From Bin127 sp965249505 (GTDB lineage Bacteria; Chloroflexota; Dehalococcoidia; Lucifugimonadales; Lucifugimonadaceae): a DNA stretch of 64,000 bases. Shown one piece after another: positions 35,888-44,141 of the stretch. The stretch lies in NCBI GenBank assembly GCA_965249505.1, contig OZ252238.1, positions 2,356,001 through 2,420,000 of the forward strand, written 5' to 3'. How positions within the stretch are numbered: the first letter of the stretch is position 1; each line of letters opens with the position of its first letter. The notes below the pieces were generated by a model, which had not been told where the DNA came from, ran no database searches, and saw nothing but the letters and a program-made list of their open reading frames with translations. A program made the position numbers and the translations under genes.

Positions 35888-35988
35888 GTTCTCCGGTCCT
35901 TTAAAGGTGTTGCCTGTGCATCCCGTATCGCTACTAACAAGATGCTACATTCGGCACACCATCCTACCGTTAACTAATGGTCTGCCGC

Positions 35989-37113
35989 CTACGAATCAAA
36001 ACGTTCGACCGCGACCGAGACGTCTTCGGCGCCACCAATCGATGCCCAAACCATCTCCGCGTCTTGTTCAGATTCCGCCCTAACTGACGGACGAGCCAAC
36101 GAAACTTCGAAGTCGGCCCCATCGCAACGCATTTCCAAGGTCAGCGCACCCTCTGGAGGTGCCAACGACGCCGCCGTCATCTCCCAGTGTGAATCACGAG
36201 CCAAAGACTCAGCCTCCTCTATCCCAACCTCTGAGAAACGGATGGCTGACCCAGGCGGTCGCTGCACCAGTGCGGGGAGATCGGCACGGATCACTGAAGC
36301 AATCTTCGTGTAACCGCCGGTAGTCTGACGATCCGCCAGCAACACAATAGGCATCCCATCTCCCGGAACCTGAACAGCACCCATGTAGGCCGCATCAGAG
36401 ACTATGTCGTGCCTGCCATCAATAGCGTCTACCCGGGAGCCCTCAAGCCTCATTCCTTGCCTATCAGATCGAATGCTTACTTCATAAGAGCCTTCCCAGA
36501 AACAGCGTCTCGCCTCTTCCCCAAATGAGTCGTACTGAGGCCCCTTGATCGCCCGAATCGTCACCTCATCGCCCACCGTAGGAAGTGCGATCTCTGAAGA
36601 CGCGCGGGATCCCGCATGCGGACGGATCTCCCCTGCCGACTCGTTGCCAATGTGCAACAGATCGCCTTGCGTCAGGGCCGCACCGCCGATCCCGGACGCC
36701 ACATGAGTCGATCTTGATCCAAGAACTAAAGGCGAATCGATCCCGCCAGCCACCGCAACGTAAGAGTGGAGGCCGTTAATTGGGCCTCCGATGCTCAAAA
36801 CACCATTTTGGGGGATAATTAGCGTTTCCCAAGTCGGCATTTCGAACCCATTTATTGCGACATCTAACTCCGCTCCCGTGACGGCCACTCTCGTCTCCTG
36901 ATCGAACCGCAACTCGGTTCCACCGTAGGTCGACTCGAGCACCGCGCTTGTGATCGGGTTGCCGACCAAGCGATTCCCCAGTATCGCCGCCCGGAAATCC
37001 AAAACACCGCTGACAGAAACTCCGTATCTCTGGCTACCCCGGCGACCTAGATCCTGTACGGTGAGCCGGGCAACAAACTCCCTAACTTCGATGACGGAGT
37101 CTGCTTGCGTCAT
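35989..37113 (-). CDS. pxpC: 5-Oxoprolinase subunit C / KipA family (carboxyltransferase-like)
   Basis: 374-aa protein of the KipA/allophanate-hydrolase-2 family. Family segments are LTVQDLGRRG, SYVAVAGGID, VLGSRSTHVASGIGG and ADRQTTGGYTKIASV. In pxpABC complexes it forms ATP-dependent 5-oxoprolinase with PxpB and PxpA. The same fold is the carboxyltransferase region of urea carboxylase. It overlaps pxpB by 4 nt. Its position directly upstream of a biotin carrier and Na+ pump makes a carboxyltransferase role worth considering. Confidence 0.9.
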   Translation of the reverse strand: MTQADSVIEVREFVARLTVQDLGRRGSQRYGVSVSGVLDFRAAILGNRLVGNPITSAVLESTYGGTELRFDQETRVAVTGAELDVAINGFEMPTWETLIIPQNGVLSIGGPINGLHSYVAVAGGIDSPLVLGSRSTHVASGIGGAALTQGDLLHIGNESAGEIRPHAGSRASSEIALPTVGDEVTIRAIKGPQYDSFGEEARRCFWEGSYEVSIRSDRQGMRLEGSRVDAIDGRHDIVSDAAYMGAVQVPGDGMPIVLLADRQTTGGYTKIASVIRADLPALVQRPPGSAIRFSEVGIEEAESLARDSHWEMTAASLAPPEGALTLEMRCDGADFEVSLARPSVRAESEQDAEMVWASIGGAEDVSVAVERFDS

Positions 37114-37847
37114 GCCTTCTCGCTCGAGCCAAAAAGCCGCCGATGTTCATCGTGCGAAATTGGCACGAAACGGACCACAGAGCCGGGCAACAAAGCAGAA
37201 GGTGGATCCGCTGTCACATCAAACAACGCTGAAGGGCTTCTACCGATAATTTGCCATCCACCAGGGCTCTCATTCGGATATATCCCTGTCTGAGATTCGG
37301 CTATGCCAACCGATCCCGCGGCGACCTTTAATCGAGGCGTAGCCAAACGGGGGCAAGCGATACGTTCGTCCATGCCTCCTAGATATGGAAACCCCGGCGC
37401 GAATCCCAGCATGAAGACACGGTACTCGGCCCCTGAATGGATTTGAATCACCTCATCGATCGTGATCCCCGCATGTTTGGCGACAACGCCCAGATCAGGC
37501 CCATATTCGCCGCCGTATGCCACTTGCAGATCGTGAACGTTTGCCCTGCCGACCGCGCTTGCCTCACTAGCACCCTCAACCTCTTCCAACGCCGCCTCCA
37601 ACCGACCTCGCATCTCAGCAAATGACGACTCAGCGAAGTCATATTCGATGAGAATCGATCGAAATGTGGGTATGGTTTCGAAAACGACATCAGACCATTC
37701 CGACTCTTCCACGACGGCCTGGAGGGCGTAGACCTTGGCATTTATCCCGTAATCGATGGAGTTTCCGAACTCCACCAGCAACGCCGATTCGGTCGCCGGA
37801 ACGATGCGCGGATATCGCTCTGATGTCATGTGGCGATGATACGCCAC
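37110..37847 (-). CDS. pxpB: 5-Oxoprolinase subunit B / KipI family
   Basis: 245-aa KipI/allophanate-hydrolase-1 protein. Family landmarks are ALLVEFGNSID near the N-terminus, VAYGGEYGPDL, VFMLGFAPGFPYLGGMDERI with AVPRL-like ACPRLATPR, and GGWQIIGRSP near the C-terminus. It pairs with PxpC; in urea carboxylase the two are fused as one carboxyltransferase domain. Starts 7 nt after the pxpA stop. ATG at 37847 leaves about 13 residues before the domain, and an ATG at 37829 (Met7) is possible. Confidence 0.92.
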   Translation of the reverse strand: MAYHRHMTSERYPRIVPATESALLVEFGNSIDYGINAKVYALQAVVEESEWSDVVFETIPTFRSILIEYDFAESSFAEMRGRLEAALEEVEGASEASAVGRANVHDLQVAYGGEYGPDLGVVAKHAGITIDEVIQIHSGAEYRVFMLGFAPGFPYLGGMDERIACPRLATPRLKVAAGSVGIAESQTGIYPNESPGGWQIIGRSPSALFDVTADPPSALLPGSVVRFVPISHDEHRRLFGSSEKA

Positions 37848-37854
37848 GAGATGC

Positions 37855-38634
37855 TCAGCTATTCGCCAATATCTGGGCCATCGGTTTGATGTCGATGCCT
37901 GCGTCGGCCAGCTTCTTTTTCACCGATGCCGCCAACTCCACCGCGCCCGGTGTGTCGCCATGCAAGCAGATCGTATCGGCATCAAAATCGATATCTTTGC
38001 CGTCCGAAGCCGTCACCTTCCCCTCCGCAGCCAACTTTAAAGACCTCGCAACCACTTCTTCTGAATCGTGGATCACGGAGCCCGATTGAGACCTTGGAAC
38101 CAATCGGCCCTCCGGAGTCACAGCCCGGTCCGCATAGCACTCCCTAGCAACCCGCGCGCCCTCGTTTCGCGCCACGTCTTCCCAGATAGACCCCGCCAGC
38201 ACGACGTGGATGACGTCTGGGTCGATCTTCTGCACCGCCCTCACAATGGCCGCAGCAACGTCCGCATCCCGAACCGCACGGTTGTAGAGAGCACCGTGAG
38301 GTTTGACGTGCTGCAAACGCTTCGAATTAGTGAACGCCGTCAGAGCGCCTACCTGATAGGTGATCGCGTTCGCAATCTCGTCAGACGTAAGCTCCATATC
38401 GCGCCTGCCAAACCCTGCCAAGTCCGGATATGCAGGGTGAGCACCGATGCCCACACCATGCTCCTCGGCAAGTGCAACCGTGCGTGCCATCCAATCGGGA
38501 TCGCCGGCATGGAAGCCCGTCGCAATGTTTGCAGATGTGATGTGCTTAACGATCTCCTCGTCAAGCCCCATCCGGTACGAAGCAAAACCCTCGCCGATGT
38601 CGGCGTTGAAGTCGATTGATCGTGAACTAGACAT
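37855..38634 (-). CDS. pxpA: 5-Oxoprolinase subunit A / LamB-YcsF family
   Basis: 259-aa LamB/YcsF protein. Conserved segments are DFNADIGEGF at the N-terminus, NIATGFHAGDP, HPAYPDLAGFGRRDM, VKPHGALYN and ICLHGDTPGAV. In PxpABC this subunit acts with B and C to open 5-oxoproline to glutamate using ATP. It is the first gene of the long minus-strand run, starting about 150 nt from the divergent HNH region boundary. Confidence 0.94.
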   Translation of the reverse strand: MSSSRSIDFNADIGEGFASYRMGLDEEIVKHITSANIATGFHAGDPDWMARTVALAEEHGVGIGAHPAYPDLAGFGRRDMELTSDEIANAITYQVGALTAFTNSKRLQHVKPHGALYNRAVRDADVAAAIVRAVQKIDPDVIHVVLAGSIWEDVARNEGARVARECYADRAVTPEGRLVPRSQSGSVIHDSEEVVARSLKLAAEGKVTASDGKDIDFDADTICLHGDTPGAVELAASVKKKLADAGIDIKPMAQILANS

Positions 38635-38690
38635 GCTGCATCACATAAAAGGATACCCAAACGCTTATGAGGACACTAGGGCGTCAGTGA

Positions 38691-39482
38691 TTACTCCTCA
38701 TCGAGTATGCCATTGTTGGAGGCTCGCATCCACATTCCGACGTAAAACGCGACGCCAAACAATATTCCGCAAATGAGGGCGAATGCCGCCGCATCGGGTA
38801 CGACCAACGCCCCCAAAATTGCAATGATTATCGTCCAACCGATTACTACTACCAATCCAGCTCCCCAAAGTCGCTGTCTCACTGATTGAAAACGATTGCG
38901 ATTAAACTCCTGGACGTTGGGATGGGCATCCGTGGACCGCGTGATCCGATCGAATTCACTTTGCCTGATGCTTTTTAGTGGTGGCTGCATCGGGTTATCC
39001 AACAAATCGTAGTAATTTTCGAACACCTCATGATATCTTTCGCGGAATTCCGAATCTGTATGAATGCCCTTTCTGCCATTGCATCGGCGGCAAAGAGCTT
39101 GGAGGTTGTAATGATGGTTGCTGCCTCCGCGTTCGACCGGATTTTTGTGATCAATCTCTAAGTTGTCCCGCGTCAAACGCCTCCCGCAATACATGCATTT
39201 GTAGCCTTGGCTTTTGGCAATCCCCCTGCGTTCTTCCTGTGAAAACGAAATGCGCTTCGTCGGTTTTACCGTTTTGGCACCCTCGGTTGCAACCATGATC
39301 CCCCAAAGGGACAAATCGAGAACCATTAATGTCGTCCATCTTGTGCCTATCCACATCCACATGAGCAATTGGATGTACCAAGCCCGACGCGTTCTAACGT
39401 CGAATTCTTCGTCCAATACCTCTCCATCTAGCGGATATTCCTCAGCGTCATCCGATCTCGGTTCGAGTTCAAGATTATTCAT
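38691..39482 (-). CDS. Membrane-anchored HNH nuclease-domain protein
   Basis: 263 aa. A hydrophobic segment near 33-66 is followed by an HNH domain: two zinc CxxC pairs (YKCMYCGRR and CRRC) flank LEIDHKNPVERGG, with NLQALCRRCNGRKG completing the fold near residues 113-143. A long C-terminal hydrophobic hairpin (about 203-255) follows. HNH domains cut DNA, yet this protein seems held in the membrane on both sides of the domain. It is not next to restriction, phage or toxin genes. Function unknown. Confidence 0.8.
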   Translation of the reverse strand: MNNLELEPRSDDAEEYPLDGEVLDEEFDVRTRRAWYIQLLMWMWIGTRWTTLMVLDLSLWGIMVATEGAKTVKPTKRISFSQEERRGIAKSQGYKCMYCGRRLTRDNLEIDHKNPVERGGSNHHYNLQALCRRCNGRKGIHTDSEFRERYHEVFENYYDLLDNPMQPPLKSIRQSEFDRITRSTDAHPNVQEFNRNRFQSVRQRLWGAGLVVVIGWTIIIAILGALVVPDAAAFALICGILFGVAFYVGMWMRASNNGILDEE

Positions 39483-39559
39483 GGATTCCCCTAATGCTTC
39501 ACTCGTCCGCAGGCTTTTATGTGTCGCTCAAGTTTTCTCGCGTTCAAGACACGGAAAAA

Positions 39560-39565
39560 TATAAT
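39560..39565 (+). promoter_or_regulatory. Candidate -10 box of the methyltransferase gene
   Basis: A perfect TATAAT lies 47 nt upstream of the ATG at 39613, in an AT-rich patch between the divergent HNH and methyltransferase genes. No good -35 is at 16-18 nt, so this is a weak call. Confidence 0.35.
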
Positions 39566-39612
39566 AACCCGTCCATCGCAAACCGACGAATGCTCTTCCG
39601 CGTATCAGTTAC

Positions 39613-40239
39613 ATGCCCGACCTCCCCAAATCACACCTCGAACGCATCCGCTCCTTGGAACCGGCGTACCTCGAACACTCCGACCCGATCCGGCAATCAG
39701 GATTCGGCGGCGGCGCAGAGCGATGGCGAGCCGAAAGGTCTCCGCTGCTCGAGGGCATTGATGCAGACGGCGAATTTCTAGATGTCGGGTGCGCGGTCGG
39801 CTATCTTCTCGAGTGCGTCGTTGAGTGGGGAGAGGAGCGCGGCGTCAAATTGACGCCGTACGGCATAGATCTGAACCCGAAATTAATCTTGGAGGCTATC
39901 CGCAGATTTCCTGGGTTGGAACACCACTTCTGGGTCGCTAATGCCTGGGGATGCATACCGCCAAGGCGTTTCAAGTGGGTATATGCCCTATACGACTGCG
40001 TACCCGATGAGTACGTTCCTGGCCTCGCACAGCATCTGCTCACTCACTGCGTTGCAGATGGCGGCAGGCTCATCATGGGCGCATACGGCAGCGTGTCGAG
40101 CGAACTCGATCCCTTCGACATCGCAAGCGCTTTGCGCGAAGGCGGCTTGCGAGTTACAGGTGAATCCTCAGGCGGTACGCTCCCTAGTGGCGGTCCAGTA
40201 ACCCGCTTCGCCTGGGTGGACAAAGCGGCAAATTCCTAA
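39613..40239 (+). CDS. Class I SAM-dependent methyltransferase-like protein
   Basis: 208 aa. FLDVGCAVGYLLECV near residue 58 matches SAM motif I, and YGIDLNPKLILEA the acidic second strand. KWVYALYDCVPDEYV takes the place of motif IV. The fold is Rossmann-like; substrate unknown. It is a single gene between the divergent HNH gene and the convergent radC gene (9 bp apart). Confidence 0.8.
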   Translation: MPDLPKSHLERIRSLEPAYLEHSDPIRQSGFGGGAERWRAERSPLLEGIDADGEFLDVGCAVGYLLECVVEWGEERGVKLTPYGIDLNPKLILEAIRRFPGLEHHFWVANAWGCIPPRRFKWVYALYDCVPDEYVPGLAQHLLTHCVADGGRLIMGAYGSVSSELDPFDIASALREGGLRVTGESSGGTLPSGGPVTRFAWVDKAANS

Positions 40240-40248
40240 AGACTCGAA

Positions 40249-41070
40249 TCAGTTCCCGAAATCAACCAATTTCGAGGTTCGTAAGCTAACCCAGTCATCG
40301 CCGCCGACCACAACATGGTCGATCAATTCGAGGTCAAGCATGTTTCCCGCCTTCACGAGCCTCTGAGTAAAGGTGACGTCAGCCGCGCTTGGCTCTCCCC
40401 TGCCGGATGGATGGTTGTGGACGATTGCGAACCGTGCGCACTTTCTTTCAAGAACCACGCCCAGCACCTCGCCTGATTTGGCCATCATCTGATCGCTGCA
40501 ACCCGCGTAGATCCGGGTTTTACCGCGGTATCTGTTCCTCACATCGAGCAAGATGATCCACATCTCTTCTCGCGGCTTGTCCCTGAGCAAGGGAGTCATC
40601 ATCTCGGCAATCATCGATGGGCCGCCGAAGTCGCGCCCGATGTCTGGCTCAGCAGCGTTGGCTGACGCCCTTCGGCCCAGCTCAAAAGCGGCGAGTAGTT
40701 GCGCTGCCTTGGCGTCTTTAATGCCCGCGATAGCTATTAACTCATCCCAACTGGCCCGGCTCAGCATCTCCAAACCTTCATACTTTGCGACGAGTTCTTC
40801 CGAAAGCCTTTTCACATCTGCTCCCACCACGCCAGAACCCAGCAATACGGCGATGAGTTCGGCCCCCGATAACGCTTCAGGACCTAGATCGCGCAGGCGC
40901 TCACGAGGTTTGTCACGCGAAGGCATATCGCGCAGGCGCATTGCGCCGCCCGGGAATCGCCTTTCGTCAGGTCGACTCGTATCGACGGCGGGCTCGACTT
41001 GCCGAACATGTTGAGATTTGGTCGCAGCATCCTTGAAAAGAGCCGTGAAATCAGTTGTTCCATCATCCAT
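40249..41070 (-). CDS. radC: RadC family JAB-domain protein
   Basis: 273 aa. An N-terminal helix-hairpin-helix region (RERLRDLGPEALSGAELIAVLLGSG, written here only as a location near 57-80) precedes the JAMM/MPN domain with the metal motif HNHPSGRGEP...D near 218-232. The family name reflects an old link to DNA repair that has not held up well; the biochemical role is unsettled. About 45 extra N-terminal residues precede the domain. It stands alone between convergent and co-directional genes. Confidence 0.92.
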   Translation of the reverse strand: MDDGTTDFTALFKDAATKSQHVRQVEPAVDTSRPDERRFPGGAMRLRDMPSRDKPRERLRDLGPEALSGAELIAVLLGSGVVGADVKRLSEELVAKYEGLEMLSRASWDELIAIAGIKDAKAAQLLAAFELGRRASANAAEPDIGRDFGGPSMIAEMMTPLLRDKPREEMWIILLDVRNRYRGKTRIYAGCSDQMMAKSGEVLGVVLERKCARFAIVHNHPSGRGEPSAADVTFTQRLVKAGNMLDLELIDHVVVGGDDWVSLRTSKLVDFGN

Positions 41071-41145
41071 GATGGAACGATTTTGCGCGCCAAAGGCCCG
41101 TTACTCAAAACCGGTTTGGCAGACGCAGACTTGCAAAGGATCGGC

Positions 41146-42210
41146 CTATAACGGCAGGCGCACCATCTCGCCTGATTGGACGGACTGCGTAACTGCGTCG
41201 GTGAACTGCATGTACTTGAACCCATCGGTGAAGTTGGTGTGGGTCACCTCCTCCAGGCCACGGATCGCGTTTATGAACTCTTCTTCCACTCGCCACCCAC
41301 CGCGGTTCTCCGCCGGCACCTCTATCTCGGAAAGCTCATCGTCACCACGTTGCGCGCCAGTAAGCCTGAAATTCGGATCGGTGGAACCCGTCTGTTCAAC
41401 TCGGATCACTCCGTCTGTTCCATGAATCCACAGATCTAGCCCCCGGGCATGCGCGGAAACCGTCGTGACGGTGAAATTCCAAGATCCACCGCACGCCAAT
41501 TCGCACAAAACATCCAGGTGATCGGGTATCGAGATCGACCTCCGCCGACCGTCATCATCCAATCGACTCTTGACGACCGTGTTGCCCAACGCCTGAACTG
41601 AGGCCGCCGGCCCTACCCATCGCATCATCCCTTCGTACCAGATCCCCATCGTCATGATGTTGTTGCCAGAGAGGTCCCTGTTGTGCCGCCAGTGCAAAGG
41701 GAGGTCGGGGTTTGGGAACGTGCTGCCTGTGCCCACGAACAGGCGCATGCTAACGAGATCGCCTACGTAGCCGCTCGAAATCAACTCGATCATCGTTTGG
41801 TCAATCTCTAGGGTATGAGGAGCCGGGACGATCTGCGCAACGAGATGGGGAGCGCCTTTAGAGGCATCCAACATATCTTGGGCTTCATCGGAGTTCATCG
41901 CCATCCGCGCCTCGACCAATACATGCTTCTCATGCTCCAAAGAGGCGATCGTCAACGGAGCATGCATGTATGGCCAAGTGCCAATGCAAACAGCGTCAAT
42001 CTCGTCATCCTCGAGTAGCTCAAGCCAGTCCTGATACACGTCGGAGATCTCGAACTCATCCGCCACACGCTGCGATGACTCCAACGACCGATTAACGACG
42101 CCTTTGATCACCACGTTCTCCTGGGCTCTCAAACCCGGAATGTGCCTAAGCCGCGTGTTTCCGCCAGCACCAATCAAACCCACTGTTATCGTGTCGGATT
42201 CGGTAGTCAT
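41146..42210 (-). CDS. Gfo/Idh/MocA family oxidoreductase
   Basis: 354 aa. N-terminal NAD(P)-binding domain (VGLIGAGGNTRLRHIPGL) and C-terminal substrate domain of the GFO_IDH_MocA type. The usual EKPxA motif with its catalytic lysine reads EARMA, so the canonical Lys is missing, as in some non-classical members. Substrate unknown; nearby GH32 and aldolase genes suggest sugar or polyol metabolism, weakly. Confidence 0.88.
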   Translation of the reverse strand: MTTESDTITVGLIGAGGNTRLRHIPGLRAQENVVIKGVVNRSLESSQRVADEFEISDVYQDWLELLEDDEIDAVCIGTWPYMHAPLTIASLEHEKHVLVEARMAMNSDEAQDMLDASKGAPHLVAQIVPAPHTLEIDQTMIELISSGYVGDLVSMRLFVGTGSTFPNPDLPLHWRHNRDLSGNNIMTMGIWYEGMMRWVGPAASVQALGNTVVKSRLDDDGRRRSISIPDHLDVLCELACGGSWNFTVTTVSAHARGLDLWIHGTDGVIRVEQTGSTDPNFRLTGAQRGDDELSEIEVPAENRGGWRVEEEFINAIRGLEEVTHTNFTDGFKYMQFTDAVTQSVQSGEMVRLPL

Positions 42211-42326
42211 TAGCCAGTCTCCCCTTCGCGCTTGCGTTTCTCCTCAGTTGCGAGATGAATCAAGGTTAGCCCACAGCGCCGCGATCGTGCCGAGCTGGGC
42301 TCCGCAAGCGGTGCACAATATTAGCA

Positions 42327-42653
42327 ATGAACCAAGACGAACCAATAGTGGCAAGCGAAGTCCAATTGACCGGCGAGGGAATACTCGTCTCCTGGTCGAA
42401 CGGCTCAAGCTGCCTCTACCCGTACCGATATCTCCGGTTGCAATGCGGCTGCGCCGGATGCGTGGAAGAGATGACGGGCAGGCAACTCCTAAAAGTCGCG
42501 GCCGTGCCGGATGACGTGATCGCAGTCGACTTCATCGAAGTCGGCAGGTACGCGCTGCAGTTTCTATGGACCGATGGCCACTCCACAGGTATCTACCCCT
42601 TCAGAATGCTCCTAAGGTTGGCGGAAGAGGACGATGCCGTGGTCTGCGAATGA
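42327..42653 (+). CDS. DUF971 domain protein
   Basis: 108 aa, a stand-alone version of the small N-terminal domain found in gamma-butyrobetaine hydroxylases. Cys pairs in LRLQCGCAGCVEEMTGR may bind zinc or a cluster. GRYALQFLWTDGHSTGIYPF with its WxDGHxxGIY pattern is the family signature. Stand-alone members occur near Fe-S cluster assembly or Mrp genes, but neither is here. It is divergent from the Gfo/Idh/MocA gene. Confidence 0.88.
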   Translation: MNQDEPIVASEVQLTGEGILVSWSNGSSCLYPYRYLRLQCGCAGCVEEMTGRQLLKVAAVPDDVIAVDFIEVGRYALQFLWTDGHSTGIYPFRMLLRLAEEDDAVVCE

Positions 42654-42680
42654 CGCCCCATCGTCGCCATGGTCAACTCG

Positions 42681-44129
42681 CTACGCCCAGATATTTTCCA
42701 TCTGCCATGCTTCGAGGCTCACCAAATCGGTGGTGCCGCCGCCAGACGACAGACTTGCCATATTTGAATCTTGGCCGATGGGATACACACGCCCCGTGAG
42801 CGCCGTCTGATCGTTCGCAAACACTTCGATCACTGAGTGATCTACAAACACCCTGAGATTCAACTCCCCACCCTCTTCAACGTTGAACTTGCCGTCACGA
42901 TTCGGCAGATCGGGATTCTCGCCAGCCACGAACACACGGCGATCGATCTCGGCGTCGTTGTTTTGAGTCGACATCGACTGGTCGAGCGAGAGAGCGTCCG
43001 TGATCCAGTCGTATTTGATCACCGTTTTCTCAGAGCCGTCTTCGCTGCTTCGCACCGTAAGTTCGGTGCGGTTCGCGTCTCCTCGAAGGATCTTGGCAAC
43101 AATTTCGATCTCAGCTCCATTTTTGGCGATGGTCATCGGATTCTTGGGATCGACGTATCTTCCAACTGATTCGAAGACCCTTTCGCCTCGCAAAGCAAGC
43201 ACCTCTTCGCATGGCGCCGTTGTGAGACCCCCTTCGGAATCGATCTGGATTTCACGAGGCAATGACATCACGCCTGCCCACTCTAGCTTTCTCTCACGCG
43301 CAACCGATCTGCCCTCTCGGAGCCAACCCCACACGATCCGCCTTCCATCGTTGTGCGTGAACGACTTTGGGGCGTAATAAAGGGGTGAAGCATCCAACAA
43401 ACCTTGCCGCGATTGAACAAAGGCGCCGTCACGATGCTCGCCTGTCAGCCAAATGGTGCCCGCGCCACGACGAGGATTTTCCGCTTGTGGGGATGCCAAC
43501 ATCACCCAACTATCACCCAATTGGAAATAGTCTGGGCATTCGCAATTGGACGCTAGGGAAGGCTCATCTTTAAGCAATATGCCCGCGTATCGCCAGCTCC
43601 CGTAGATGCCGTCTGGAGCTTCGTATTTAAGGACGATTCCTCCCTCACCCACTATTCCCGAACCGATGCCCATGTTCAATACGCCCGTCGATGGATCGGT
43701 CCAAAGCATCGGATCTCGGAAACCGTCCAGATCCAACCCGTCTGGCCGATCAGAAACTATCGGCTTTTTGAGTTTCGTCCAGCGTTCCAGCGATTCGTCG
43801 GAGGTTGCAACACACTGCAACTCTGGCATGACGCCTGTGTAAAAGATCGTCGGCGTGCCGTCAGCATCGATCGCCGAACCGGAGTATATCCCGTCGTTGT
43901 CGAACTGCTCCGGCCCGGGCGCGATAGCGATATCTCGGTGTTCCCAATGCACCAAATCAGTCGTGAGTGCGTGTCCCCAATGCATGCCTTCGTGCCAACC
44001 ACCCAGCGGGTTGTGTTGGTAGAAGAGGTGGTGGACTCCGTCGCGCCACGTGATCGGGCCGTTGGGATCGTTCATCCACCCCGAAGGCGGCATGAAGTGG
44101 TACACCGGCCGGTGCGGGTCTCTGCTCAT
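42681..44129 (-). CDS. Glycoside hydrolase family 32 protein (fructosidase/invertase type)
   Basis: 482 aa. Five-bladed propeller followed by the C-terminal beta-sandwich. The three conserved motifs are GWMNDPNG with the nucleophile Asp (about residue 20), FRDP with the transition-state Asp (about 135), and NCECPDYF with the acid/base Glu (about 193). It hydrolyses beta-fructosides such as sucrose, levan or inulin. No signal peptide is visible, so it probably acts in the cytoplasm. No sugar transporter is adjacent. Confidence 0.95.
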   Translation of the reverse strand: MSRDPHRPVYHFMPPSGWMNDPNGPITWRDGVHHLFYQHNPLGGWHEGMHWGHALTTDLVHWEHRDIAIAPGPEQFDNDGIYSGSAIDADGTPTIFYTGVMPELQCVATSDESLERWTKLKKPIVSDRPDGLDLDGFRDPMLWTDPSTGVLNMGIGSGIVGEGGIVLKYEAPDGIYGSWRYAGILLKDEPSLASNCECPDYFQLGDSWVMLASPQAENPRRGAGTIWLTGEHRDGAFVQSRQGLLDASPLYYAPKSFTHNDGRRIVWGWLREGRSVARERKLEWAGVMSLPREIQIDSEGGLTTAPCEEVLALRGERVFESVGRYVDPKNPMTIAKNGAEIEIVAKILRGDANRTELTVRSSEDGSEKTVIKYDWITDALSLDQSMSTQNNDAEIDRRVFVAGENPDLPNRDGKFNVEEGGELNLRVFVDHSVIEVFANDQTALTGRVYPIGQDSNMASLSSGGGTTDLVSLEAWQMENIWA

Positions 44130-44141
44130 GTGGATCGAAAC

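Noticed and set aside
35989..37113. Taking the PxpC/KipA protein as proof of a carboxyltransferase
   Set aside because: Family labels such as biotin-dependent carboxyltransferase come from homology to urea carboxylase; most members act in 5-oxoprolinase. It is kept as a hypothesis, not as the feature call.
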